Notes: generated by a model from the sequence alone, not told the origin. DNA of 64,000 bases from Serratia surfactantfaciens (GCF_001642805.2 NZ_CP016948.1:1302001-1366000), one strand, 5' to 3'; shown: positions 26,824-36,463, numbered from the stretch's first letter. Translations and numbers: made by a program.

Positions 26824-27203
26824 CACCATGCAAAAAAAAAGCCTGGACGTGAATCCAGGCTTTCTCTTCAAATTTGGCGGTGAGAGAGGGGTTGATGCGC
26901 TGCGCTCACCCTGCGGGCCGCCGTTGGCGGTCCAAAACGCAGGCGTTTTGTCGAACCCTGTCGAGGCTTCTCGCCCCTCTCGGCGGTGCACCATGCAAAA
27001 AAAAAGCCTGGACGTGAATCCAGGCTTTCTCTTCGAATTTGGCGGTGAGAGAGGGCTTGATTCGCTGCGCTCACCCTGCGGGCCGCCGTTGGCGGTCCAA
27101 AACGCAGGCGTTTTGTCGAACCCTGTCGAGGCTTCTCACCCCTCTCGGCTGTGCACCATGCAAAAAAAAGCCTGGACGCGAATCCAGGCTTTCTCTTTGA
27201 ATT
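26824..27203 (-). repeat. Array of ~165-bp repeats behind tRNA-Ser copy 2
   Basis: Units begin at 26824, 26989 and 27154 (period 165); the third runs into the tRNA. Each carries a 16-19 base copy of this tRNA's own 3' end (up to AACCCCTCTCTCACCGCCA), an AAGCCTGGA/TCCAGGCTT terminator hairpin with T-run, and the same hairpin block as the first array. The left edge at 26800-26824 is a truncated copy. Confidence 0.9.
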
Positions 27204-27293
27204 TGGCGGTGAGAGAGGGGTTCGAACCCTCGATACACTTTCGCGTATACACACTTTCCAGGCGTGCTCCTTCAGCCACTCAGACACCTCACC
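27204..27293 (-). tRNA. tRNA-Ser (GGA), copy 2
   Basis: Ninety bases, same anticodon GGA and arms as the first copy. It differs in the D-arm region (GTCTGAG against GTCCGAG) and in the T-stem (AACCCCTCTCTCACC against AATCCCTCCCTCACC). CCA is encoded. It is upstream of copy 1 on the same strand, so a shared transcript is possible despite the terminators between them. Confidence 0.95.
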
Positions 27294-27722
27294 GTTTTGT
27301 CATCGATAACGCCTTGCGCTGTCGACGGGCGCTAATGTAGGAGAATCTGATCTCAGCGTCAACCCTCTTATTTCATTCTCATGACTGTTTAGCCAAACTT
27401 GCAGCAATTTGCTGATTTACCGAACGATATTCCCACTCTTGGCCGCCGGCGGGCAGGGCAGACAGCGGTCAGAATCCATGAAAGACGATTGTTTGACCTT
27501 TTTCTGTACAGATAGCTCAATATGTCGCCATTGAGATGGGGTTGTTTGCTGTTATATGCATTAATACTGGATTATTAGTCAGATGTGTCGCTAAATGGAA
27601 TCATGTCGGCGCGGCGTTTTTGGCAAGGAACATCACGTCGCCGCGCAGATTGCCGGATGACAGGCCGGCGATATCGCAGACAGGGACAGACTCATTACAT
27701 AATAATGCAGTAGAGGTTCGTT
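27294..27722. other. Promoter region between tRNA-Ser copy 2 and the peptide transporter
   Basis: About 430 bases. It must contain the tRNA promoter (minus strand) and that of the transporter gene (plus strand). No convincing reading frame; a GC-poor tract near 27500-27600 is a likely promoter area. Confidence 0.4.
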
Positions 27723-29207
27723 TTGACTCCTTCAGATGCCATGCCGGCGCCGCAAGCGCGCCATGCCATTCCGCCCGGTGCGGGAGCGCTGTTCTTCATC
27801 CAGATCTTCGCCACGCTGGGCTTCGCCGTGCTTTACTCTACGCTGGTGCTGTACGCCACCAAGCGGCTGGGCTTCAACGAAAGCAGCGCCAACGCCATGA
27901 TGGGCGTGTTCGGCGCCTTCAACTATGGTCTGCATATGTTCGGCGGCTACCTCGGCGGCCGTTTCCTCAGCAACCGCAACCTGTTCGTGCTCGGCATGGT
28001 ATTGCAGGTGATCGGCTGTGCGCTGATTGCCGTCGCGGGCGTGTGGGGGTTGTACTGGGGGCTGGCGATGTTCCTGACCGGCAGCGGCCTCAACGTCACC
28101 TGCATCAATATGATGCTCACCCAGCGTTTCAAGCCGGACGACGATCGGCGCGAATCGGCGTTCCTGTGGAACTACGCCGGCATGAACCTCGGGTTCTTCG
28201 TCGGCTTTACCGTGGCCGGTTATTTCCAACTGACGGAAAACTACCGCGCGCTGTTCCTGTTCGCCACGCTGGGCAACGCCGCAGCGATCATCGTTGCCGT
28301 CTGCCGCTGGCGCATTCTGGCGGATCTCAATACGCCGCTGCACGGCGCCAGCCGCAGCCAATACCGCTGGCGCATGCTGGTCGGGCTGGCGGTGCTGGTG
28401 GCGCTAGTGCCGATCATCCGCGTGATGCTGACCCACGCCGAGTTCAGCGGCCACTTCGTGATCGTGCTCGGTGCGTTGATCTTCCTGATGCTGTGCGTGG
28501 TGACGCTGCGCCACCATCCGCGCGATGAGCGCCGCAGAATGACGGCCTATCTGATCCTGGCGCTGGGGTCGCTGGTGTTCTGGGCGCTGTACCAGCTGGC
28601 GCCGATGGGGCTGATGCTGTTCTCCGAGCACAACATCAACCTGAACGTTTACGGCATTCAGGTGGCGCCGCAGTGGATCCAGAACATCAACACGCTGGTG
28701 ATCGTGGTGGGCGGCCCGCTGCTCGCCTGGTGGTTCAACCGCCTGCGCGCTCGCGGTTGCAACATCGACATTCCGCTGCAGTTCTCCGGCTCGCTGTTCT
28801 GCATCGGGCTGGGCATGCTGGTGCTGCCGCTGGGCATCAGCATGGCGGGCGGCGACGGGCTGGTGGCGTTCAAATGGATCGTCATCAGCTATGTGCTGCA
28901 AAGCGTCGGTGAATTGATGATCTCGCCGATCGGTTACGCGATGATTGGCAAGCTGGCGCCGCCGCGCTATCAGGGCGTGATGATGGGCTGTTGGATGATG
29001 GTGACCGGCGTCGCCTCGGTGCTGGCGGGCTACGTCTCCGGCCTGATGCCGGAAAACAGCGGCAGCACGCCGCTGCAAACCAACCCCGGCTACAGCGAAA
29101 TCTTCAGCGCACTGGGCTGGGGGGCGACGGGCGTCGGCGTGGCGATGCTGATCCTCATTCCGCTGCTGCGGCGTCTTATCCGTCGCGATGGCCCGTCCGC
29201 CGCCTGA
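27723..29207 (+). CDS. POT-family peptide/proton symporter
   Basis: A 494-residue inner-membrane transporter of the proton-dependent oligopeptide family (PTR2/POT), about 12-14 helices. The family motif GGYLGGRFLSNRN (about 76-88) marks helix 2-3. A second signature, FLWNYAGMNLGFFVG (about 150-165), corresponds to the 'FYxxINxGSL' region of POT transporters, but Phe-Trp-Asn-Tyr-Ala-Gly replaces the usual ExxERFxYY-like features, so substrate range may differ from DtpA-D. The frame opens at a TTG with AGAGG upstream. A terminator follows. Function: uptake of di/tripeptides, by family. Confidence 0.85.
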   Translation: MTPSDAMPAPQARHAIPPGAGALFFIQIFATLGFAVLYSTLVLYATKRLGFNESSANAMMGVFGAFNYGLHMFGGYLGGRFLSNRNLFVLGMVLQVIGCALIAVAGVWGLYWGLAMFLTGSGLNVTCINMMLTQRFKPDDDRRESAFLWNYAGMNLGFFVGFTVAGYFQLTENYRALFLFATLGNAAAIIVAVCRWRILADLNTPLHGASRSQYRWRMLVGLAVLVALVPIIRVMLTHAEFSGHFVIVLGALIFLMLCVVTLRHHPRDERRRMTAYLILALGSLVFWALYQLAPMGLMLFSEHNINLNVYGIQVAPQWIQNINTLVIVVGGPLLAWWFNRLRARGCNIDIPLQFSGSLFCIGLGMLVLPLGISMAGGDGLVAFKWIVISYVLQSVGELMISPIGYAMIGKLAPPRYQGVMMGCWMMVTGVASVLAGYVSGLMPENSGSTPLQTNPGYSEIFSALGWGATGVGVAMLILIPLLRRLIRRDGPSAA

Positions 29208-29221
29208 TTGGCGAGTATGCA

Positions 29222-29256
29222 CAACAGCCCCACTGGTCGGGGCTGTTTTCATTTTG
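29222..29256 (+). terminator. Rho-independent terminator of the peptide transporter gene
   Basis: AACAGCCCC / GGGGCTGTT stem followed by TTCATTTT, about 15 bases past the stop. Confidence 0.85.
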
Positions 29257-29333
29257 GGCTTTAACGCTTGCATCCGGCGGCGAATCGCGGAAGGCTGGAT
29301 GAAAACCAATAAAAACAAACCGGAGCCCGCAGT

Positions 29334-30275
29334 ATGAACATCATTTATTACCACCCCTTGTTTAACGCCCAGGAATGGCTGGCCGGCATCAAGCAGCGCC
29401 TGCCGCAGGCTGAGATCCGCGAGTGGCAGCGCGGCGACGAGCGGCCGGCCGATTACGCGCTGGTGTGGCGCCCGCCGCACGAGATGCTGGCCAACCGTCG
29501 CGATCTGAAAGCGGTGTTCGCCCTCGGCGCCGGCGTCGACGCCATTCTCGATCAGGAGCGCAAACACCCCGGCACGCTGCCCGCCGGCGTGCCGCTGCTG
29601 CGGCTGGAAGATACCGGCATGGCGCAGCAGATGCAGGAATACGCGCTGAGCTATGTGCTGCGCTATTTCCGCCGTTTCGACGAGTATCAGGCGCTGCAGC
29701 AGCGGCAGGAGTGGCAGCCGCTCGATCCGCACTCGCTGGAGGATTTCACCATCGGCATCCTCGGCGCCGGCGTGCTGGGGCAGAGCGTGGCGCGCAAGCT
29801 GACCGAGTTTGGCTTCAGCGTGCGCTGCTGGAGCCGCAGCGCCAAACAGTTAGACGGCGTGCAAAGCTTTGCCGGAGAGGCGCAGCGCGCGGCCTTCTTC
29901 GACGGCGTCAAACTGCTGATCAACCTGCTGCCCAATACGCCGGAGACTCTCGGCATCCTCAACCGCGAGCTGTTCGCGCAGCTGCAGCCGGGCGCCTATC
30001 TCATCAACATCGCGCGCGGCGCGCATCTGGTGGAAGCCGATCTGCTGGCGGCGCTCGAGCAGGGGCAGCTGGCCGCCGCCACGCTGGACGTGTTCGCCCG
30101 CGAACCGCTGCCGCAGGATCACCCGTTCTGGCGTCATCCGCGTGTCACCATTACCCCGCATATTGCTGCCATCACGTTGCCGCAGCAGGCGATGGATCAG
30201 ATCGCCGCCAACATTCGCGCGCTGGAGGCGGGGCATGCCCCGGCCGGTGTGGTCGACAGGCAACGGGGTTACTGA
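29334..30275 (+). CDS. ghrA: Glyoxylate/hydroxypyruvate reductase GhrA
   Basis: A 313-residue NADPH-dependent 2-hydroxyacid dehydrogenase (formerly YcdW). GILGAGVLGQSVA (about 142-154) is the nucleotide-binding loop; the catalytic Arg/Glu/His set lies in NIARGAHLVE, FAREPLPQDHPFW and VTITPHIAA (about 224-288). It reduces glyoxylate and hydroxypyruvate. Start supported by GGAGCCCGCAGT. It heads ghrA-ycdX-ycdY, as in E. coli. Confidence 0.95.
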   Translation: MNIIYYHPLFNAQEWLAGIKQRLPQAEIREWQRGDERPADYALVWRPPHEMLANRRDLKAVFALGAGVDAILDQERKHPGTLPAGVPLLRLEDTGMAQQMQEYALSYVLRYFRRFDEYQALQQRQEWQPLDPHSLEDFTIGILGAGVLGQSVARKLTEFGFSVRCWSRSAKQLDGVQSFAGEAQRAAFFDGVKLLINLLPNTPETLGILNRELFAQLQPGAYLINIARGAHLVEADLLAALEQGQLAAATLDVFAREPLPQDHPFWRHPRVTITPHIAAITLPQQAMDQIAANIRALEAGHAPAGVVDRQRGY

Positions 30276-30365
30276 TCCTTCAGCCGCCGTTCGGTAACTG
30301 ATAAGCTGTTATCGTCATCGCGCCTGCCCGTACCTTTGCGGGCGGGCCCTCTGGAAGGAGAAACA

Positions 30366-31103
30366 ATGTACCCCGTTGATTTGCATATGCACACCGTCGC
30401 CAGCACCCACGCCTACAGCACGCTGCACGATTACATCGCCGAAGCCCAGCAGAAGGGCATCAAACTGTTCGCCATCACCGATCACGGCCCGGACATGGCC
30501 GATGCGCCACACTATTGGCACTTCATGAACATGCACGTGTGGCCGCGCCTGGTGAACGGCGTGGGCATCTTGCGCGGTATCGAAGCCAACATCAAAAACC
30601 TGCAGGGCGACATCGACTGCACCGGCCCGATGCTGACCGCCACCGACGTGATCATCGCCGGTTTCCATGAGCCGGTGTTTGCGCCGCAGGATAAAGCGTC
30701 CAATACTGAAGCGATGATCGCCGCGATGGCGCAGGGAGACGTGCATATCATCAGCCACCCCGGCAACCCGCGTTACCCGATCGACATTCCCGCCGTTGCG
30801 GCGGCGGCGGCCAAATACGAAGTGGCGCTGGAGCTGAATAACTCGTCGTTCACCCACTCCCGCAAGGGCAGCGAGGCCAATTGCCGGGCGATCGCCGCCG
30901 CGGTACGCGACGCCGGCGGCTGGCTGGCGCTGGGTTCGGATTCGCACGTCGCTTTTTCACTGGGTAATTTCGAGCACTGCGAGCGCATCATCGAAGAGGT
31001 GGGCTTCCCGCAGGAGCGCATTCTCAACGTCAGCCCGCGCCGGTTGCTGGATTTTCTCGAGCGGCGCGGCAAGCCGGCGATTGCGGAATTGGCCGATTTG
31101 TGA
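30366..31103 (+). CDS. ycdX: YcdX, PHP-family zinc phosphatase
   Basis: A 245-residue PHP-domain phosphoesterase. The metal-binding motifs are DLHMHT (5-10), ITDHGPDM (about 38-45), the conserved Glu of GIEANI, SHPGNP (about 131-136) and GSDSHVA (about 192-198), together binding a trinuclear zinc centre in E. coli YcdX. The ATG at 30366 follows GGAAGGAGAAACA. In E. coli it is linked to swarming and is cotranscribed with ycdY. Confidence 0.92.
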   Translation: MYPVDLHMHTVASTHAYSTLHDYIAEAQQKGIKLFAITDHGPDMADAPHYWHFMNMHVWPRLVNGVGILRGIEANIKNLQGDIDCTGPMLTATDVIIAGFHEPVFAPQDKASNTEAMIAAMAQGDVHIISHPGNPRYPIDIPAVAAAAAKYEVALELNNSSFTHSRKGSEANCRAIAAAVRDAGGWLALGSDSHVAFSLGNFEHCERIIEEVGFPQERILNVSPRRLLDFLERRGKPAIAELADL

Positions 31104-31145
31104 CATCGTCCCGGCAAAATTTTCCGTATTGTATAAGGCATTATC

Positions 31146-31724
31146 ATGAATGAGTTTTCCATTGTCTGCCGCGTGCTGGGTACGCTGTTCTATCGCCAGC
31201 CGCAGGATCCGCTGTTGGTGCCGCTGTTCGCCTTGATCAAAGAGGGCAAGCTGCAGCAACACTGGCCGCTGGAGCAGGATGACCTGCTGAAGCGCCTGCA
31301 GCAGGGTTGCGACGTCAACCAACTGGCGACCGACTTCAACGCTATGTTCGTCGGCAGCGAATGCAGCGTGTCGCCGTTCCGCTCCGACTACGTCGAAGGG
31401 GCCAGCGAAGCGGAAGTGCGCACCTTCCTGCAGCAGCGCGGCATGCCGCTGGCGGAGGCGCCGGCCGACCATTTCGGCCAGCTGCTGCTGGCCGCTTCCT
31501 GGCTGGAAGATCAATCGCAGGAAGATGAAGCGCAGGCGCAGATCGCCCTGTTCGACGAGTTTCTGCTGCCGTGGTGCGGCCGCTTCCTCGGCAAAGTGGA
31601 AGCGCACGCCACCACCGGTTTCTACCGCACGCTGGCGCTGATGACCCGCGATGCCATCCAGGCAATGCGCGACGAGCTGGCGGAGTACGAGCAGGACGAC
31701 GAAGCGGGCGACGAAGAAGCGTAA
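31146..31724 (+). CDS. ycdY: YcdY, TorD/DmsD-family redox-enzyme chaperone
   Basis: A 192-residue all-helical chaperone of the TorD/NarJ family. The N-terminus FSIVCRVLGTLFYRQPQDPLLVPLF is the conserved entry; the central MFVGSECSVSPFRSDYVEG (about 62-80) carries the family's 'PP/SPxxS-Y' signature. E. coli YcdY binds YcdX and promotes its zinc loading, so the adjacent order is functionally meaningful. An acidic tail (YEQDDEAGDEEA) closes the protein. The GC-rich inverted repeat after it (31739-31766) may terminate transcription. Confidence 0.9.
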   Translation: MNEFSIVCRVLGTLFYRQPQDPLLVPLFALIKEGKLQQHWPLEQDDLLKRLQQGCDVNQLATDFNAMFVGSECSVSPFRSDYVEGASEAEVRTFLQQRGMPLAEAPADHFGQLLLAASWLEDQSQEDEAQAQIALFDEFLLPWCGRFLGKVEAHATTGFYRTLALMTRDAIQAMRDELAEYEQDDEAGDEEA

Positions 31725-31879
31725 CGCCGCAGCCCATCAAGGCGGGCCGTCCGGCCCGCCGATCCGCTAAACACAGGTTTGCATCCCCCAGACGTAAATT
31801 GACAAAAGATCCCCTAATCTGGCGGTTTACCGTCGGTTCGGCCGCGCCTGCGCGCCGCGCTTTTTCACGCAAGGGGTAG

Positions 31880-32536
31880 ATGATGAAAAGTAACTGGATG
31901 CAGCAGATTCAAACGTTGATCGGGCAGAAGGCCGGCGCGATGGGCGGGGCGGAAGGCATCGGCAAGCTGCTGGCGCCCACGGCGCTGGGCGGTCTGGTCG
32001 GCGTGCTGTTGGCCAACAAATCCTCGCGTAAGCTGGTGGGCAAGTTCGGCAAAAATGCGCTGATCATCGGCGGCAGCGCGGCGGTGGGCGCGGTGCTGTG
32101 GAACAAGTATAAGCAGCGGGTGAAAGAGACCCATCAGGACGAACCGCAGTTCGGTTTGCAAACCACGCCGGTGGATCTGCGCGCCAAACGTTTGGTGCAG
32201 GCGCTGGTGTTCGCCGCCAAGAGCGACGGCCATATCGATGCCGACGAACAGCGCGCCATCGATCACAGCCTGGCGCAGCTGCAGGTGGGGGAAGAGGCGC
32301 AGGGCTGGGTGCAGGAAGCGCTCGATCAGCCGCTCAACCCGGAATTGATCGCCCGCAGCGTGCAAAATGAAGACGAGGCGCTGGAGGTTTACTACCTGAG
32401 CTGTCTGGTGATCGACGTCGACCACTTTATGGAGCGCGGCTACCTCGATGCGCTGGCGCAGGCGCTGAAGATCCCGGCGGACGTCAAGCAGGGCATCGAG
32501 AGCGACGTCAACGAGAAAAAGCGCGAGCTGGCGTAG
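31880..32536 (+). CDS. yebE: YebE-family inner-membrane protein (DUF533)
   Basis: A 218-residue DUF533 protein. An N-terminal glycine-rich membrane region (about 27-60, LLAPTALGGLVGVLLANKSS...LIIGGSAAVGAVLW) is followed by a soluble TerB-like helical domain (about 100-215: LVQALVFAAKSDGHIDADEQRAI with acidic residues that may bind metal). In E. coli, yebE is part of the Cpx envelope-stress response. Starts at the first of two adjacent ATGs after AAGGGG. Confidence 0.9.
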   Translation: MMKSNWMQQIQTLIGQKAGAMGGAEGIGKLLAPTALGGLVGVLLANKSSRKLVGKFGKNALIIGGSAAVGAVLWNKYKQRVKETHQDEPQFGLQTTPVDLRAKRLVQALVFAAKSDGHIDADEQRAIDHSLAQLQVGEEAQGWVQEALDQPLNPELIARSVQNEDEALEVYYLSCLVIDVDHFMERGYLDALAQALKIPADVKQGIESDVNEKKRELA

Positions 32537-32604
32537 CGCCGCTTGGCAAGCCGGGGGGAATCGTGTCACTCTTGCCGCAATCTATGTAAGCGGATGATTT
32601 AGCA

Positions 32605-34638
32605 ATGATGACCCCACCAAAAGCGGAAAAACGTCCTTATCCCATCACCATCCACGGCGACACGCGCGTGGATGACTACTACTGGCTGCGCGACGACGAG
32701 CGCGCAGACCGCCAGGTGCTGGACTACCTGCAGGCGGAGAACGCCTACACCGATGCGATGCTGAAGCCGCAGCAGGCGCTGCGCGAAACCCTGTATGAAG
32801 AGATGGTGGCGCGCATTCCGCAGCAGGAACATTCGGTGCCTTACGTGCGCCACGGCTACCGCTATCAGACGCGCTACGAGCCGGGCAACGAATACGCGAT
32901 TTCCGTGCGCCAGCCGCAGGCCGAGAGTGAGCACTGGGAGGTGCTTATCGACGGTAACCAGCGTGCCGAGAACCACGAATTTTACACCCTGGGCGGGCTG
33001 GACGTCAGCCCAGACAATCAGCGGCTGGGGGTAGCGGAAGATTTCCTGTCGCGCCGCCAGTACGACATTCGCTTCAAGAACCTGGCCGACGGCAGTTGGG
33101 CGGACGAAGTGTTGGAAAATACCTCCGGCAGCTTCGAGTGGGCCAACGACTCCTCGACGGTGTACTACGTGCGCAAGCACGCCAAGACGCTGCTGCCGTA
33201 TCAGGTCTATCGCCACGTGGTGGGCAGCGATCCGCAGCAGGATGAGCTGATTTACGAAGAGCTGGACGATACCTTTTACGTCGGGCTGGAGAAGACCACC
33301 TCCGAGCGCTTTATTCTGATCCACCTGAGCAGCACTACCACCTCGGAGATCCTGCTTCTGGACGCCGATCGCGCGGACGCCAAGCCGCAGCTGTTCGTGC
33401 CGCGCCGCAAGGATCACGAGTACGCCATCGATCACTATCATCAGCATTTTTACATCCGCTCCAACAAGGACGGCAAGAACTTCGGCCTGTACCAAAGCGA
33501 GCAGGCCGACGAAGCGCAGTGGCAGACGCTGATCGCCCCGCGCGCCGACGTGATGCTGGAGGGCTTCAGCCTGTTCCGCGACTGGCTGGTGGTGGAAGAA
33601 CGCAGCGCCGGCCTGACGCTGTTGCGCCAGATCCACTGGCAAAGCGGCGAAGAGAAGCGCATCGCCTTCGACGATCCGACTTACACCACCTGGCTGGCGT
33701 ACAACCCGGATCCGGAAACCGCGCTGCTGCGCTATGGCTATTCGTCGATGACTACCCCGACCACGCTGTATGAGCTGAACATGGACAGCGGCGAGCGGAC
33801 GATGCTCAAGCAGCAGGAAGTGAAGAACTTCACGCCGGAAAACTACCGCAGCGAGCGGGTGTGGGTGAAAGCGCGCGACGGCGTCGAGGTGCCGGTCTCG
33901 CTGGTGTATCGCCAGGACTGCTTCCAGCGTGGCGCCAACCCGCTGATGGTGTACGGTTACGGCTCTTACGGCAGCAGCATGGATCCGGCGTTCAGCGCCA
34001 GCCGCCTGAGCCTGCTGGATCGCGGCTTCGTGTTCGCACTGGCGCACATTCGCGGCGGCGGCGAGCTGGGGCAGCTGTGGTATGAAGACGGCAAGTTGTT
34101 CAACAAGCAGAACACCTTTAACGACTTTATCGACGTGACCGAAACGCTGGTCGCCCAGGGGTACGGCGACGGCAAACGGGTGTTCGCCATGGGCGGCAGC
34201 GCCGGCGGCCTGCTGATGGGCGCGGTGATCAACCAGGCGCCGCAGCTGTTCCACGGCGTGGTGGCGCAGGTGCCGTTCGTCGACGTGGTGACCACCATGC
34301 TGGATGAGACCATTCCGCTGACCACCGGCGAATACGACGAGTGGGGCAACCCGAACGAGCAGGACTATTACGACTACATCAAGCAGTACAGCCCGTACGA
34401 TCAGGTGAAGGCGCAGGAATACCCGCATCTGCTGGTGACCACCGGCCTGCACGATTCGCAGGTGCAGTATTGGGAGCCGGCCAAGTGGGTGGCCAAGCTG
34501 CGCGAGCTGAAAACCGACGATCGGCAGCTGCTGCTGTATACCGACATGGATGCCGGCCACGGCGGCAAGTCCGGCCGCTTCAAGGCCTATGAGGATATTG
34601 CGCTGGAGTACGCCTTCATTCTGGCGCTGGCGGAATAA
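32605..34638 (+). CDS. ptrB: Oligopeptidase B (protease II) PtrB
   Basis: A 677-residue cytoplasmic serine peptidase of the prolyl-oligopeptidase family, cleaving short peptides after Arg or Lys. The beta-propeller occupies about 70-400. The catalytic alpha/beta-hydrolase domain has GGSAGG (about 530-535) around Ser, the aspartate in the [10 protein letters not shown] region, and the histidine in DAGHGGKSG (about 650-658). It lies in the ptrB-exoX-yobB order of E. coli. A long minus-strand open frame across it is an artefact of GC-rich codons. Confidence 0.95.
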   Translation: MMTPPKAEKRPYPITIHGDTRVDDYYWLRDDERADRQVLDYLQAENAYTDAMLKPQQALRETLYEEMVARIPQQEHSVPYVRHGYRYQTRYEPGNEYAISVRQPQAESEHWEVLIDGNQRAENHEFYTLGGLDVSPDNQRLGVAEDFLSRRQYDIRFKNLADGSWADEVLENTSGSFEWANDSSTVYYVRKHAKTLLPYQVYRHVVGSDPQQDELIYEELDDTFYVGLEKTTSERFILIHLSSTTTSEILLLDADRADAKPQLFVPRRKDHEYAIDHYHQHFYIRSNKDGKNFGLYQSEQADEAQWQTLIAPRADVMLEGFSLFRDWLVVEERSAGLTLLRQIHWQSGEEKRIAFDDPTYTTWLAYNPDPETALLRYGYSSMTTPTTLYELNMDSGERTMLKQQEVKNFTPENYRSERVWVKARDGVEVPVSLVYRQDCFQRGANPLMVYGYGSYGSSMDPAFSASRLSLLDRGFVFALAHIRGGGELGQLWYEDGKLFNKQNTFNDFIDVTETLVAQGYGDGKRVFAMGGSAGGLLMGAVINQAPQLFHGVVAQVPFVDVVTTMLDETIPLTTGEYDEWGNPNEQDYYDYIKQYSPYDQVKAQEYPHLLVTTGLHDSQVQYWEPAKWVAKLRELKTDDRQLLLYTDMDAGHGGKSGRFKAYEDIALEYAFILALAE

Positions 34639-34673
34639 TAACGTTCGGCGGGCGGCCTGCGTCGCCCGCCGTG

Positions 34674-35342
34674 TTAGCCAATCAGATAGTATTTCAGCGT
34701 GTGCTTCATGTCCGGGCTCAGGTCGTCGATGGATTTCAGCATCCAGCGCAGATAGCCGGGATCTTCCTGGGCGATGCGATCGATCTCCTGCCCGCGATAC
34801 TTGCCGAATTTGAACTTCTTCAACAGCACCGGTTGTTCGGTGATCTGCACCATTTGCTCCGGCGTCCAGCCCGAATCCTTGATGATGCGCTGCAGCAGCG
34901 CGGCGGTGACGTAGCAGTCGTACAGCGCGCGGTGCGGGTACAGCGTGGCGTCAGCCGGCAGCTGCACGTCCAGGTTCAGCGCGTAGCGCAGATACTGGTT
35001 GCCGTACTTGATGTCCGGATACAGCGTGCGCGCCAGCTTGAGGGTGCAGATCCAGGCGCCGTTCATCTCCGGCAGCACGCCGCGATCGAAAGCGGCGTTG
35101 TGTGCCACATAGTAGGGGCTGCCCTGATAGCGGCCGATCGCCACTGCAATGCGCGGTTTGCCTTCCACCATCTGTTCGGTGATGTGATGAATCGCCATCG
35201 CGTCCAGGCTGATGGGGCGATCCGGGCTGATCAGATCGCTCATCGGGTTGGTTAACTGGCCGTCGAGCAGATCGAGGGAGGCCACTTCCACCACGCCGCC
35301 GTCCAGCCCGCAGGTCTCGGTATCTATTACGCGTAACGTCAT
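34674..35342 (-). CDS. exoX: Exodeoxyribonuclease X ExoX
   Basis: A 222-residue 3'-5' DNA exonuclease of the DEDDh family acting in mismatch and recombination repair. DTETCGLDGG near the N-terminus gives the first acids, HNAAFDRG the third, and HRALYDCYVTAA (about 132-143) the closing His and Asp. ATG at 35342 has GGAGGAAAG upstream, so the longer frame is dropped. Downstream of yobB by about 26 bases, as an operon. Confidence 0.93.
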   Translation of the reverse strand: MTLRVIDTETCGLDGGVVEVASLDLLDGQLTNPMSDLISPDRPISLDAMAIHHITEQMVEGKPRIAVAIGRYQGSPYYVAHNAAFDRGVLPEMNGAWICTLKLARTLYPDIKYGNQYLRYALNLDVQLPADATLYPHRALYDCYVTAALLQRIIKDSGWTPEQMVQITEQPVLLKKFKFGKYRGQEIDRIAQEDPGYLRWMLKSIDDLSPDMKHTLKYYLIG

Positions 35343-35368
35343 GCTTTCCTCCGCGTTGCCGTCAGGCT

Positions 35369-36115
35369 CTAGCTTAACCGGCACAGGTGGCCGTGCCAAC
35401 CGTCGGCGCTCCTGCTCGCGATGACCAGCCCGGGGGCGTCGCCCGGCGCGGCAATCAGGCGCTCTCCCGTTTCATCCCAGATGGCGCTGCGGCCCGCTGG
35501 GATCCAGCCGCCGGTCGGTGCCGCATGGTTGGCCATCAGCGTGAGCATGCCGTAACGGCGGGCATAGCCCGCCAGCACAGCGCTGTCTTTCGCGTAACCC
35601 GCTTCAGAGATCAGTACGCCGGCGGCATAAATATGCGCACCCGCCTGTGCGGCGGCACTGGCATGAGCGGGTTGCGAGGTGTCGGCGCAGATAGCCAGCG
35701 CGATGCGTTGCTGGTGCATTGCCAGCAACGAGCCGCCCACACCGGGCGAGAAGTATTGCTGTTCCGCGCCGTGCAGATGCTGTTTGGTGTAGGTGGCTAG
35801 CGCGCCGCTGGGGTGAAAAATCAAGGCGGCGATATACAATGCCGGGCCGCTGCGTAAGGGCGCGCCGACGATGATCGTCATCTGTCGCGCTCGCGCCGCT
35901 GCACTGAGCGGCTGCAGGCGGGGATCATCCAGAGTCAGCGCCAATGCAGGCGCCTCGGCCAACTCATAGCCGCTCAGCGACAGTTCGGGAAAAACCAGCA
36001 GCTGCACCTGCCGATCGGCTGCCTGCGCGATAAATTCAAGATGACGCTCAAGATTGCAGGCGATATCGGCGGCGGCGGCGGGGTATTGGGCGGCAGCGAG
36101 GGTGAAGCGGGGCAT
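35369..36115 (-). CDS. yobB: YobB, nitrilase-superfamily hydrolase
   Basis: A 248-residue carbon-nitrogen hydrolase. The catalytic Glu is in FPELSLSGYEL (about 43-53), the Lys in YTKQHLHGAEQQYF (about 108-121), and the Cys in LAICADTSQPAHA (about 139-151). Members hydrolyse amides or nitriles; the substrate is unknown. It sits upstream of exoX as in E. coli, where the gene is yobB. A terminator on its upstream side separates it from the 36-residue lysine-rich ORF. Confidence 0.88.
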   Translation of the reverse strand: MPRFTLAAAQYPAAAADIACNLERHLEFIAQAADRQVQLLVFPELSLSGYELAEAPALALTLDDPRLQPLSAAARARQMTIIVGAPLRSGPALYIAALIFHPSGALATYTKQHLHGAEQQYFSPGVGGSLLAMHQQRIALAICADTSQPAHASAAAQAGAHIYAAGVLISEAGYAKDSAVLAGYARRYGMLTLMANHAAPTGGWIPAGRSAIWDETGERLIAAPGDAPGLVIASRSADGWHGHLCRLS

Positions 36116-36136
36116 CGGCCATCTCTCCTGTAAGGC

Positions 36137-36164
36137 AATAAAAAACCCGCCTTGGCGGGTTTAA
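36137..36164 (-). terminator. Rho-independent terminator of the lysine-rich ORF
   Basis: On the minus strand CCCGCC-AAGG-GGCGGG followed by TTTTTTATT, between the small ORF and yobB. Confidence 0.85.
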
Positions 36165-36182
36165 TGACGGATGGAAGGACGC

Positions 36183-36293
36183 TTACTCACCAGACGGATG
36201 CGCTTTTTTGGCGCGTTTCTCCGCACGTTTCTCAGCTGGGGTTTTCAACGGCTTCTTCTTCGCATTTTTTTTGCTATCCATTCCCTTACTCAT
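36183..36293 (-). CDS. Small lysine-rich protein (36 residues)
   Basis: A 36-residue frame starting MSKGMDSKKNAKKKPLKTPA and ending AKKAHPSGE, with nearly 40% Lys/Arg. AGAGG precedes the ATG and a strong terminator follows the stop, so it looks like a separate small transcript. No family is recognised; a nucleic-acid-binding or ribosome-associated role would suit such composition, but this is inference. Confidence 0.65.
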   Translation of the reverse strand: MSKGMDSKKNAKKKPLKTPAEKRAEKRAKKAHPSGE

Positions 36294-36446
36294 GATGGCC
36301 TCTCGTTACCTATGATTGGGTGGCTTGCTCAGCCATTAACCGCCTAAAGCCGGCAGGATGCAAGCGACAAAGTGCGAATTGCTCTTAACCGGCTGTTTGC
36401 ACGTGAAATTTTGTTTTTGGATGACCGGGTGATAAAAATAATTATT

Positions 36447-36463
36447 ATGTTATAATATTACAC
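36447..36463. promoter_or_regulatory. Zur-like box upstream of the DksA paralogue
   Basis: ATGTTATAATATTACAC matches the Zur core ATGTTATAnTATAACAT at about 15 of 17 positions. It lies 22-38 bp before the gene, where a promoter -10 region would be. A regular Fur box fits less well. Confidence 0.6.

Noticed and set aside
26341..27340. Open frames through the tRNA-Ser repeats
   Set aside because: They run through tRNA genes and hairpin repeats, change with repeat number, and have no ribosome site.
32599..34560. 653-codon minus-strand frame opposite ptrB
   Set aside because: Pure shadow of a well-supported gene; composition is His/Val/Gln-rich low complexity and there is no ribosome site.
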